Shown here: positions 34,342 through 42,407 of the stretch, piece by piece
How the letters are laid out: each line of letters starts with the position of its first letter
Numbering within the stretch: the stretch's first letter is position 1
Assembly: GCA_963697455.1 (NCBI GenBank)
Contig: CAVOOI010000035.1
Coordinates: 167,139-231,138, forward strand
Length of the DNA: 64,000 nt
DNA from: JAFEDN01 sp963697455
Lineage (GTDB): Bacteria; Pseudomonadota; Gammaproteobacteria; Coxiellales; Coxiellaceae
Direction: 5' to 3'
Position numbers and translations under genes: made by a program
The notes under the pieces: model-generated
Told to the model about the DNA's origin: nothing
Seen by the model: only the letters and a program-made list of their open reading frames with translations
Databases searched by the model: none

Positions 34342-36413
34342 ATGGTAACTACAGGATGAGCGAATACGATTTACTGTTTTCAGCCTGTAAAATATTGGCC
34401 AAATTTCAAAAAATTAAATTAATCAGGCCTCACCGCGATGAAGCTGGAGACTTATTTGATTTTATGCAAAAAATCGCCGAATCTTCCGCTATTCGTTTAC
34501 GCAAGGTAACCTTAACCAATCAATGGTGGAAAAAAGACTGTGGGCCATTATTAGGGTTTTACCAAAACCAGCCCTGCGCACTAATACCCAAAAAATGGGG
34601 GGGCTATAAGTTAGTTAATGCGCAAAGAGGTCAAAGCATTACAGTTTCCACGGCTATCGCTAAGCAAATTTCAGTCGATGCCTTTTATTTTTATTGGCCT
34701 TTGCCGGCGGAAATTCATACTCTTAAAGAATTTTTGGGTTTAGCTTTAGCTCAGGTAAAAAATGATTTTTGGATGTTTACAGGGGCTCAGCTATTAATTA
34801 GTTTATTAATTTTAACAGCTCCACTGGCCTTGAGTTATCTTTTTAATGTGGTCGTTCCAAATTACGATTTTCTACTGCTAGGGCAAGTGAGTATATTATT
34901 ATTTACGATTTTATTAATAATGGTATTGTTTTATATTGCGCAAACTGTGGTAAGGATTCGATTACGGTTTAAGTTAGACGCAATAATCAGTCCAGCAATA
35001 TGGGATAAAATTCTTAAGTTTCCATTGCGGTTTTTCAGACGCTTTTCTGCGGGGGATATAGCGTTTCGTGCTAACTTGGTAAAGGATATGCAAATTAATT
35101 TTATCCAATCCTTATTATCACTCACTATTGGCGGCCTAACTTTAATCAGCTTATTAATCCTGATGTTTTATTATAGCCGCGCAGCAGCAACCGCAGCGAT
35201 AGTGCAAGCCATAGTGATCTGCATAGTGGTGTTAACAATCAATTACCGGCAATTAACGGTTACGCAGCGGCTTTATGATCACTATGGCAGGCTGGTCAAT
35301 TTAGTTTTTGAATTGATAATTGGAATATCTAAAATCCGGGTGAATAACGCCATGTCGCGGGTGTTCAGTCTATGGCTTAAATTGTTGTTAAAGCGAAGCC
35401 AAACTGAGCTGAGAATGAAATTTTATCAACTGGGTATGGAAGTATTTATCGCTTTGATGCTGGTGGTGAATCTCATGATATTGTACGCATTGACTGTGCG
35501 CTGGGGATTAAGGTTAACTTTTGGTGATTTTGTAGCTCTGAACACCGCATATGGATTATTTTTCATGACATTATTGATCATGATCGGCGATTTGTCAGCA
35601 GCTTTACGTATAGCGCCGCAATGGCAACAGTCTAAAGCGATATTTGCTTCAAAGATAGAAAGTGAGCGGGGCCATTCCGACCCGGGCGAGTTAAGCGGAG
35701 ATATTAGGCTGAACAATATAGATTTTCGATATCATGCGTACGATCAACCTTTATTTAAAAATCTGTCTTTAGCGATTAACCCTGGAGAATTTATTGCAAT
35801 TGTAGGCCCTTCCGGATCCGGTAAATCCACTTTATTTAGACTGATTCTCGGCTTTGAAGAACCGGAGGCAGGTGATGTTTATTTCAATGGACTGAATTTG
35901 CGTTCTCTAAAATTATCTGCCGTGCGCAGACAAATTGGTGTCGTTATCCAGAGCAGCACTTTAATCCCAGGTACTATTTTTGCAAATATTGCCGGCAATA
36001 GCACGAAAATGACGCGACTGGAGGCTTGGGAGGTTGCAAAAAAAGTGGGTTTGGCTGAGTTTATTAAATTCCTGCCGATGCAAATGGACACTTTAATTAC
36101 CGAAGGGGTCACTCATTTATCTGGAGGCGAAGCGCAACGTTTGATATTGGCGCGGGCTTTAGCACAAAAGCCTAAAATAATCGTGTTGGATGAAGCCACC
36201 AGCGCTTTAGATAATACCACTCAGGCCGTAGTCCACAGCTATTTAAAACAACTCCATGCCACGCAAATTGTCGCTGCCCACCGCTTAAGTACGGTGATGA
36301 ATGCCGATCGTATTCTTGTAATCGATAAAGGCGAGATTATCCAGGCCGGAACATTTGCCGAATTGATGCGCCAGCCAGGATTATTCGCGCAAATGGCCCA
36401 ACGTCAACTGTGA
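34338..36413 (+). CDS. Second ABC transporter protein of the NHLM export system
   Basis: 691 residues, the NHLM second-ABC type (TIGR03797 type). Residues 1-140 are a family-specific soluble domain (GPLLGFYQNQPCALIPKKWGGYKLV). Six helices follow (about 150-430), then an ATPase with GPSGSGKSTL, Q-loop GVVIQSSTLIPGTIFANI, signature HLSGGEAQRLILARALA, Walker B IIVLDEATSALD and AAHRLS. There is no peptidase domain, so it likely forms a heterodimer with the preceding C39 protein. In the family the pair are consistently adjacent. The gene ends the four-gene cassette; 70 bases later the toxin-antitoxin pair ends on the opposite strand. Confidence 0.92.
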   Translation: MNGNYRMSEYDLLFSACKILAKFQKIKLIRPHRDEAGDLFDFMQKIAESSAIRLRKVTLTNQWWKKDCGPLLGFYQNQPCALIPKKWGGYKLVNAQRGQSITVSTAIAKQISVDAFYFYWPLPAEIHTLKEFLGLALAQVKNDFWMFTGAQLLISLLILTAPLALSYLFNVVVPNYDFLLLGQVSILLFTILLIMVLFYIAQTVVRIRLRFKLDAIISPAIWDKILKFPLRFFRRFSAGDIAFRANLVKDMQINFIQSLLSLTIGGLTLISLLILMFYYSRAAATAAIVQAIVICIVVLTINYRQLTVTQRLYDHYGRLVNLVFELIIGISKIRVNNAMSRVFSLWLKLLLKRSQTELRMKFYQLGMEVFIALMLVVNLMILYALTVRWGLRLTFGDFVALNTAYGLFFMTLLIMIGDLSAALRIAPQWQQSKAIFASKIESERGHSDPGELSGDIRLNNIDFRYHAYDQPLFKNLSLAINPGEFIAIVGPSGSGKSTLFRLILGFEEPEAGDVYFNGLNLRSLKLSAVRRQIGVVIQSSTLIPGTIFANIAGNSTKMTRLEAWEVAKKVGLAEFIKFLPMQMDTLITEGVTHLSGGEAQRLILARALAQKPKIIVLDEATSALDNTTQAVVHSYLKQLHATQIVAAHRLSTVMNADRILVIDKGEIIQAGTFAELMRQPGLFAQMAQRQL

Positions 36414-36483
36414 ATCGGTTCTCTGGTTCTACGTTCTTTACTGATTAGCAGAACAAGATTCGAGCTTGAGACCAACGATTGCA

Positions 36484-36786
36484 TTATTCCCTTGCTTTCA
36501 CCACAATCAAACGTCCCGACGCGAATTTATGAATAATGCTGGCCAATAACGTTTGATAAGGTAATCCTTCTTGCACAGCAATTCTGCGAATCATATCTAA
36601 GTCAGCATCAGAAACCCGAATATTAATACGACTGCTTCTCTTCATATAGTTTCGAGCTGCTTGTTTTGCTATATTTTTTTCTTCCTGTAAATTATCAACC
36701 GAAACAAATTTGCCTTTTTCAAAATCTTCCAGAATTTCTTCTTCATGCTTCTCTATATCAAAATGTTTCTTATTCATCTTGTTCAT
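36484..36786 (-). CDS. CopG/BrnA-like antitoxin
   Basis: A 100-residue antitoxin candidate. The N-terminus is acidic (KHFDIEKHEEEILEDFEKGKF), the middle holds MKRSSRINIRVSDADLDMIRRIAVQEGLPYQTLLASIIHKFASGRL, a ribbon-helix-helix of the CopG_antitoxin kind that follows BrnT-like toxins. It neutralises the toxin through the N-terminal part and would repress the promoter. Either ATG 36786 or 36777 may be used; both overlap the end of the toxin gene (36770), so the two are coupled. Confidence 0.87.
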   Translation of the reverse strand: MNKMNKKHFDIEKHEEEILEDFEKGKFVSVDNLQEEKNIAKQAARNYMKRSSRINIRVSDADLDMIRRIAVQEGLPYQTLLASIIHKFASGRLIVVKARE

Positions 36787-37075
36787 CTCCGCTGTTTGCT
36801 ATTTGCTCTAAATATTTTTTCGTATGCTTCCTGCTCGGAAATATAGTTTTCAGGAAGACCGTACGTCCTTCTCGAACAAAAGGCACTAAATAAACATAGC
36901 CACCCACATCAACTACATAAAAGCGCTGACTTGCATATTTGCTTTTATTGGGATGTTGAATAGTATCTAATAAATGACCATTATCGATATAATAAATAAT
37001 TTCTTCGAAGCTTATGCCTCGCTCTTCTTTAAGTTTGATATTCTTTTCAGCATTATATGCATATTCAACGTCCAT
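36770..37075 (-). CDS. BrnT-like toxin
   Basis: A 101-residue protein of the BrnT/COG2929-like type: YAYNAEKNIKLKEERGISFEEIIYYIDNGHLLDTIQHPN and GGYVYLVPFVREGRTVFLKTIFPSRKHTKKYLEQI. The N-K-x-K-L-K-E-E-R-G-I-S-F-E-E block and the FLKTIxPSRK ending are characteristic of these predicted ribonuclease toxins. It precedes the antitoxin on the same operon, and the pair is placed between the peptide exporter and the candidate peptide gene. Confidence 0.87.
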   Translation of the reverse strand: MDVEYAYNAEKNIKLKEERGISFEEIIYYIDNGHLLDTIQHPNKSKYASQRFYVVDVGGYVYLVPFVREGRTVFLKTIFPSRKHTKKYLEQIANSGDEQDE

Positions 37076-37117
37076 AGAATAATTATATCAAATTAATGCC
37101 TATTGTCAATCTACTAA

Positions 37118-37159
37118 GCGCCTATTAGGCGCATACTATCCGCTGATAGAATTCAGCGG
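37118..37159. promoter_or_regulatory. Two small palindromes upstream of the toxin-antitoxin pair
   Basis: gcgcctattaggcgc (about 37118-37132) and ccgctgatagaattcagcgg (37140-37159). Both are symmetrical and lie in the gap between the toxin start and the peptide gene. They could be operator sites of the antitoxin, or the second could be a terminator hairpin, since tcgaatttttt follows it. I cannot decide between these. Confidence 0.4.
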
Positions 37160-37195
37160 TCGAATTTTTTGTAACAGACTGATTTTAAATATGAT

Positions 37196-37228
37196 TTGTG
37201 TTTAATTTTGGGTGTGCTATATTATAAT
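37196..37228 (+). promoter_or_regulatory. Likely sigma-70 promoter of the peptide gene
   Basis: ttgtgt (37196-37201), a 16-base spacer, and an extended -10 tgctatatt (TATATT at 37218-37223), with tataat overlapping at 37223-37228. Transcription would begin about 40 bases before the ATG at 37274. Confidence 0.5.
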
Positions 37229-37273
37229 TGGAACAAGAAGTGCAGGCAATGCAATTTATTGGAGGAGAAGACG

Positions 37274-37486
37274 ATGACTGAAGCGAGCTCAAACAACTTA
37301 CGTAAGCAGGTAATTGATCGAATTATGGCAGAAACTCATATTAGCAATGAGAAGTTAGTCGAAAAAGCATTTGTGGATGCTCACATCCCTGATTATCAAT
37401 TGAAGAATATTGCCGGCGGTACCGCCCCAATTCCAACTTCATTGATGAAAAACTTAGAATCTTTAAAGCAATCTGGCAAGTTCTAA
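37274..37486 (+). CDS. Candidate double-glycine leader peptide (bacteriocin/RiPP-like precursor)
   Basis: A 70-residue peptide gene. The ATG at 37274 has an excellent ribosome binding site (ggaggaga, 37261-37268). The protein starts MTEASSNNLRKQVIDRIMAE, and residues 38-49 are HIPDYQLKNIAGG-like with Gly48-Gly49, fitting the double-glycine leader pattern (hydrophobic-x-x-x-L-x-x-I-x-G-G) cut by C39 peptidases. The remainder, 21 residues (TAPIPTSLMKNLESLKQSGK and Phe), is short, basic and could form an amphipathic helix; it has no Cys, so lanthionine-type cross-links are excluded. It has its own promoter and terminator and lies 0.9 kb from a C39 exporter. No modification enzyme is nearby. Antimicrobial, signalling or host-directed roles are all open. 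Confidence 0.65.
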   Translation: MTEASSNNLRKQVIDRIMAETHISNEKLVEKAFVDAHIPDYQLKNIAGGTAPIPTSLMKNLESLKQSGKF

Positions 37487-37507
37487 TTTAGTACTTAAGA
37501 ACAACAA

Positions 37508-37541
37508 CGCCACACCGGATGTAACTAGTGTGGCGTTTTTT
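37508..37541 (+). terminator. Rho-independent terminator of the peptide gene
   Basis: cgccacac at 37508-37515 pairs perfectly with gtgtggcg at 37528-37535, followed by six Ts. It begins 21 bases after the peptide stop codon, making the peptide a single-gene transcript. Confidence 0.92.
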
Positions 37542-37592
37542 ATGCGCTTGCTAGCTCAGCAAGCATAGCGATCGTAGTACGGTTGGCATGGT

Positions 37593-39008
37593 TCAGCAAG
37601 TTTTAAATGTATTTCCCATAATCCCAATACAATAAATAGCTTTTTTATCATTCCAAGTAGATAATTTAATGGAATCTTTTCTTAACTGAAAACAATGATG
37701 ACTTGTTTTGTCACAGTCTTCGATAATAAATCCATGTGGATTCTGTTGTAACCATTGTTCTTGATCTTTTGGATCGGAAATAATAGGTAAATTTTTGGAG
37801 AGCCGGCCTAAAAATTCCAAATTTTGACTGCGGATATACGGCGTAAATTGCGCTACCGGATATCCATTTAACTGCAAGGATTGAACTTCCTTACCCAAAT
37901 TGGCCAAATTTTCTTTGAATTTAGCCGTTTTCCCGAAGGGCTCAATCAGGTTATTAATTATCAGGACACCACTAAATATAATAGCCAGTACCATCAAAGA
38001 TCGGTCATGACTCTGGGCTTGATCGATGAGATAAGCGAGCACTAAAGCTATCAGCGGGTATGTGGGAATGAGATATCTTTTGGCTTGGATAGTAACCATA
38101 ATCGAAAAAAACAAAATACTGAAAAAAATCTGGACTAGCAATATTAAAAGGCGTTTGTCTAAATTTAATTTTTTAAAGCGTACTAGTAGAATCAAAGGTG
38201 AAAAACACACAATTACGCCAATTAATTCATTGAAACGAAAATGTAATCCGACCCGCTTAGAAATTTGTGTAAATAACAAATAATGTAACTTCTGGTAGCC
38301 CAAAGCAGTATAGATATAAATCAAGTAAAGAGCTGGTAAAATGAGCGCTATCCCAATGATAGCGGTTAACGATAGTATCCAACGGAAATTTAAATCTTTA
38401 TTCAATAACCAAGGCATCAGAATAGCCAGAGGAAGAAAATAAATAAATCCCACGCCGCCTTTTGAAAATAAACAGAGTCCTAAAGAGATGCTGGCGGCTA
38501 AAAAAGTTCTCATAGTTTGATTGCGAATATATTCTATTAAAAAAATTAAAAATAATAATCCAAAAAATGTGATCAACCCCTCAAATCGAATGTTGGCGCC
38601 AAAGTATCTCGGCCAAAGGAAATTACAGAATAAGGCTAGCAGTGATACCCAGGCTATTCTAGAATTTTCTGGAAAAATTTGTTTTGCTAAAATATAGGTT
38701 AACCATAAATTTGCAGTACCAAAAAGAAATAGGATGGTTTTTGGTACAATCTCATTGACACCGAATAGGCGCCAGCCCCCTAAAATAAACCAATATAATA
38801 AAGGAGTTTTTTCCAAATCGACTCGTTGAACGTCAGCCATAGAATATGTTAGCAGCCAACTATGCGTCTTATACATATTCCAAGCTACCCCAAGGTAATG
38901 TAACTCGTCATCAGAGTCCACAGGCACAAAAAGAATGCAGATAATTCCCGTAAGAAGCCATAAAATCAAGATTAAATTGATGGGTGAGATTTTGGTGATG
39001 TTTTTCAT
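37593..39008 (-). CDS. GT39/ArnT-like membrane glycosyltransferase
   Basis: A 471-residue membrane protein with about eleven to twelve helices. The first loop has VDSDDELHYLGVAWNMYKTH with the acidic pair typical of lipid-linked sugar transferases (PMT/ArnT family), followed by DLEKTPLLYWFILGGWRLFGVNE. The C-terminal 90 residues form a soluble domain. Such enzymes move a sugar from polyprenyl phosphate to lipid A, protein or another envelope acceptor; the substrate is unknown here. Shine-Dalgarno ggagg precedes the ATG. It converges on the peptide-gene terminator, and no partner genes of an arn cluster are present. Confidence 0.8.
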   Translation of the reverse strand: MKNITKISPINLILILWLLTGIICILFVPVDSDDELHYLGVAWNMYKTHSWLLTYSMADVQRVDLEKTPLLYWFILGGWRLFGVNEIVPKTILFLFGTANLWLTYILAKQIFPENSRIAWVSLLALFCNFLWPRYFGANIRFEGLITFFGLLFLIFLIEYIRNQTMRTFLAASISLGLCLFSKGGVGFIYFLPLAILMPWLLNKDLNFRWILSLTAIIGIALILPALYLIYIYTALGYQKLHYLLFTQISKRVGLHFRFNELIGVIVCFSPLILLVRFKKLNLDKRLLILLVQIFFSILFFSIMVTIQAKRYLIPTYPLIALVLAYLIDQAQSHDRSLMVLAIIFSGVLIINNLIEPFGKTAKFKENLANLGKEVQSLQLNGYPVAQFTPYIRSQNLEFLGRLSKNLPIISDPKDQEQWLQQNPHGFIIEDCDKTSHHCFQLRKDSIKLSTWNDKKAIYCIGIMGNTFKTC

Positions 39009-39078
39009 GACATGATCCTCCTTGTCTAAGCAGAGTCTATATCATTTACTGTCTTTATTAAACTTCGAACCGATAAGA

Positions 39079-39109
39079 GAAACAATTCCCGCTATGCGAG
39101 AATTGCTTC
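39079..39109. repeat. Small palindrome between genes
   Basis: gaaacaattcccgc pairs with gcgagaattgcttc around a tat loop, with 12 of 14 positions matched. It lies between the glycosyltransferase start and the next gene end and could act as a terminator stem or a dispersed palindromic repeat. No second copy seen in the window. Confidence 0.45.
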
Positions 39110-39151
39110 CTGGTTTCGATGCGCGAAGCCCTGGATTTGATATAGCCTTGC

Positions 39152-39769
39152 TTATTGACGATGGCTACTAACCATGGACGACGATGTAAAGGATGAGCAT
39201 GAACTGCTACTCGACGCAAGTTCATAAATACTATTTTTTCCTATAATCTGAGTCAAGCGAATAGCACTTTTTCCATCAGTACTAAATTCAGGAGACACGC
39301 CAAAATGCTCATCGAAGCAACGTATTACCTCATGCAACCGCTGATATTCTTTGGAATCGCTGTTCTTGGCATAAATAGCGGTCCTCGCTTTTATATAGTT
39401 ATCATAATGTTTTTTGCATAAGTTAGGTAACGTTTCCTCTACGTTTTTATCATCATTAATCGCTTTAATAATCGCGAGTAATTTTTTAATAGGTTCTATT
39501 CTATTATCGGATGTGCGACCCCAATGGTTATAAACAGCCATTGATATCGGGGATACAATTAGTGAAGCTATTCCGCAAACACCAGAGACAAGTAGAGCAC
39601 CAATTCCAGGGATAAAGGCGGCGAGGGGGTACTCATCCATAATTTCGGTTGTTTTTGTACCCATCTCATATGCGGGTCCAGTCGCCACTCTGTAATGATT
39701 CAGTCTTTGCTTTCTGCAATAAAAGTTTAAAAGTTTATTTAGTTCTTTCTTCTGTTCTTTAAAACGCAT
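39152..39769 (-). CDS. Small membrane-associated protein of unknown function
   Basis: 205 residues, family not recognised. A basic N-terminus (MRFKEQKKELNKLLNFYCRKQ) precedes a long hydrophobic stretch at about residues 48-82 (LAAFIPGIGALLVSGVCGIA and SLIVSPISMAVY), probably a helical hairpin in a membrane. The rest is soluble and helical (RIEPIKKLLAIIKAINDDKN), ending in a Ser-rich tail (SSSSSCSSFTSSSMVSSH). Hydrophobic hairpin plus Ser-rich tail is a layout seen in secreted effectors of intracellular bacteria, but nothing proves it. The gene stands alone. Confidence 0.55.
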   Translation of the reverse strand: MRFKEQKKELNKLLNFYCRKQRLNHYRVATGPAYEMGTKTTEIMDEYPLAAFIPGIGALLVSGVCGIASLIVSPISMAVYNHWGRTSDNRIEPIKKLLAIIKAINDDKNVEETLPNLCKKHYDNYIKARTAIYAKNSDSKEYQRLHEVIRCFDEHFGVSPEFSTDGKSAIRLTQIIGKNSIYELASSSSSCSSFTSSSMVSSHRQ

Positions 39770-39849
39770 AATTACCTCTTACTTACTTAAAAATTTATAG
39801 GAATTTTAACATAATTTATTTTTAATGTCACGGGCTTATTGGCGCGTGG

Positions 39850-39876
39850 ATTGCTTCACTTGCGTTCGCAATGACG
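39850..39876. repeat. Solitary arm of the dispersed palindromic repeat
   Basis: attgcttcacttgcgttcgc plus aatgacg, identical to the right arm of the complete palindrome at 47407-47493. The partner arm is missing here. Confidence 0.8.
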
Positions 39877-39886
39877 AAGAGAAGCT

Positions 39887-41249
39887 TTAGTGGGAATTGC
39901 CGTCAACTGAAGCAATGCCCTTTAGCATATTATAAGCCGCATAGAGTTGGTAATCTTCTTTAGCCAAAGCTATATCTGTATCGCGTTCTTTTTGATATTT
40001 TTTAGCCGTATTTTGCATATTTTCATCCGTGTCATCGCCATTGGCTAAATGATTTTGGTAATTGCCTTCGTCCATGTCGATTATCCCGTTAATATTTTTT
40101 TCATCTACTGCCAGGGCTGGAACAACGACATCAGGCTCAATTCCCTTAGCTTGGATGACTCGGCCTGAAGGCGTGTGGTACAGCGCAGTGGTTAATTTAA
40201 TTGCGCCATCTCCTAACGGCAATACGGTTTGCACGGATCCTTTCCCAAAGCTAACCGTACCCATAATAATGGCCCGGTGATAATCTTGTAACGCTCCTGC
40301 GACAATTTCCGAGGCGGAAGCTGAACCGTTATTAATTAAAACCACCAGCGGCAGACCTTTAGTCAGATCATGCCCTGGCACTTTAATTTCCATATCAGCG
40401 CCAGGAATGCGGCCTTTAGTGTACACAATTAAGTTGTGATAAATTCCAGTCTTATCCAAATCTAAAAAAGTACCTGCTACGCGCGCGCTAACCTCAAGCA
40501 GTCCGCCAGGATTATTGCGTAAATCTAAGATTAAACCGCGTAACTGATTTTTAGACTGTAATTCGTTAATAGCTTTGACGAGATCAGTATCCACTGGTCC
40601 CTGGAAGAAAGCTAAACGGATATAGCCATAATGATCGTCCAGCATGCGTTTTTTGATCGTTTCGATTTTAACGGTTTCGCGGGTTATATTTAAATTAATT
40701 GCTTTATCGTTGCCTTTCCGCAAGATAGTGAGGCGAACTTTAGTGCCTCTTTTTGCCTTTGATGCGATTAACGGCATCCCGTAAATTCATATTTTGGACG
40801 ATTTTATCATCAATTTTAATAATCATATCACCGGTCTTGAGTCCGGCTCGATCAGCGGGTGAGCCTTCTAATGGGCTGACTACTTTTAAAATTCCATCTT
40901 GAGTCGTTAATTCTACGCCTATGCCCACAAATTCGCCTGAAACCGCAGTTTCTAAATCCTTTAAATCATCTGCGTTTAAATAAGAGGAATGCGGGTCTAA
41001 ATTTTCCACCATGCCTTTTATGGCGTTATCAAAGAGAGTTTTATCATTGGGATCAGTGATGTAATAGCGCTTGATAATGGCGATTGCGTTGACAAAACGC
41101 TGCACTTCTTCTTGAGGCAATTGGGTTTCTTTGACGTCAGCCGCGGAGGGTTGCGCTATTTTTACCTCATCCTGTGCCCAGCCTGAAACACACAATCCCC
41201 AACTGCTTACGGTGACTAAGCCTAGCAGACAATATCGTCTAAATTTCAT
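39887..41249 (-). pseudogene. ctpA: Carboxy-terminal processing protease, frameshifted in this sequence
   Basis: An S41-family periplasmic protease. The N-terminal piece (ATG at 41249 with AGGGGAA ahead; stop at 40740) has a signal peptide, a helical domain (AIKGMVENLDPHSSYLN) and most of a PDZ domain (GIGVELTTQDGILKVVSPLE; AGLKTGDMIIKIDDK). The remainder, from about 40755 to 39887, is in another frame and carries the catalytic GSASASEIVAGAL (Ser) and FGKGSVQTVLPL (Lys). The break is in a run of five As in mRNA sense (40750-40754): removing one A gives IKGKRGTKVRLT and a full-length 450-residue product. Either a sequencing error or a true knock-out. It follows gpmI and envC in the standard order. 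Confidence 0.85.
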
Positions 41250-41268
41250 GCTGTTCCCCTGGAATACT

Positions 41269-42405
41269 TTATGAACACCACTGATTGGGATCCAATGGTT
41301 TAGCATTGTATCGAATAGCAAAATATAGCGCAGGTTTGTCATATCCGCCACTTTGACCGACGCTAGAAATAACTTCTCCCGCAGAAACCTTATCGCCTTC
41401 ATGTTTGTATAAACTATGATTGCGGCCATAAAGCGTCATATATCCATTCCCATGATTGATGATCAACAGCAACCCGTAACCTTCCAGCCATTTGCTGAAA
41501 ACCACCTCACCTGGGGCAACCGCATGTACGGGTTGATCGTCTGGAGCTTCAATCACTTCGCCATTCCATTTTAATTCGCTATTGGCGATAGGCTTGTTGA
41601 AATAATGCAGTATGGAACCTGGGGTGGGCCATGGCAAATGGCCGCGCTGGGCTGCAAAATTGAGGTGACTAAAATTGATCGGCTCAGCATGGGTTGGCGC
41701 GGTTAAATGCACCAGGGTTTGTTCTAAGCGGGTTTTATTGGTGAACAAATCATCTAATTGCTGTTTTTGATCGCTGATATTTTGATTGATGGTAGAGATG
41801 AGTTGCGCGCGATTGACTTTCATTAATGCCAAATTGAGTTCATCGTTTTGCTGTTTCTGTTTTAAGGTTTGTAATACTTGATATTGCGCATATAACTCTT
41901 GCTGCTGATGATTAATTTGCGCCAAACTTTTTTGTGATTGCTCGATGGCGTGGATGCGGTATTGATTGAGCCATTGATAATAATAAAGCAAACGCTGGGT
42001 CTGGCTGATATCTTGCTGGTTTAGCAGCAGGGTTAAGGCGCCTTGCCGTTGCAGTAGATAAGATAAACGCAACTGTTGCGCTAAAGCTTGTTGTTGAGTT
42101 CGTAGTTGGCTTTGGTTTACTCGAAATGTGTTTTCCAAAGCAGTGATCTTTTGCTTTTGTAGCTGAATTTGTTGCTCAGTTTGGCGGCGGGTTTGCGAGA
42201 CTTCACCGTATTGAGTTTCTATTTTATTTAAATCTTGTTGTAAATTATCACGTTTACTGTGTTTTTGTTGCAAAACATTTTTAACGTTTTTAATTTCTTC
42301 TACAAGATGATGCAGTTGATTTTGCTGATTGCCGGCATAACTGCTTGCAGAAAATAAAATTATGCCGGCGATTCCAATCCTTAGTAGTCGCATTAATGAT
42401 CTCAA
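41269..42405 (-). CDS. envC: EnvC-like murein hydrolase activator (LytM domain)
   Basis: A 378-residue periplasmic protein with a signal peptide (MRSLMRLLRIGIAGIILFSASSYA), a long Gln-rich coiled coil (about residues 30-225) and a C-terminal M23/LytM domain (HAVAPGEVVFSKWLEGYGLLLIINHGNGYMTLYGRN, then GQSGGYDKPALYFAIRYNAKPLDPNQW). In EnvC this fold is not itself active but switches on amidases at the division septum. Here the first zinc ligand region (LKWNGEVIEAPDD) also lacks the usual HxGxD, which fits an activator role. It lies between gpmI (two-base gap) and ctpA (19 bases). Confidence 0.9.
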   Translation of the reverse strand: MRSLMRLLRIGIAGIILFSASSYAGNQQNQLHHLVEEIKNVKNVLQQKHSKRDNLQQDLNKIETQYGEVSQTRRQTEQQIQLQKQKITALENTFRVNQSQLRTQQQALAQQLRLSYLLQRQGALTLLLNQQDISQTQRLLYYYQWLNQYRIHAIEQSQKSLAQINHQQQELYAQYQVLQTLKQKQQNDELNLALMKVNRAQLISTINQNISDQKQQLDDLFTNKTRLEQTLVHLTAPTHAEPINFSHLNFAAQRGHLPWPTPGSILHYFNKPIANSELKWNGEVIEAPDDQPVHAVAPGEVVFSKWLEGYGLLLIINHGNGYMTLYGRNHSLYKHEGDKVSAGEVISSVGQSGGYDKPALYFAIRYNAKPLDPNQWCS

Positions 42406-42407
42406 TC

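Noticed and set aside
40735..40780. Programmed -1 frameshifting as the explanation of the split ctpA
   Set aside because: The shift needed is +1, and only five As are present, so the usual slippery heptamer is not formed.
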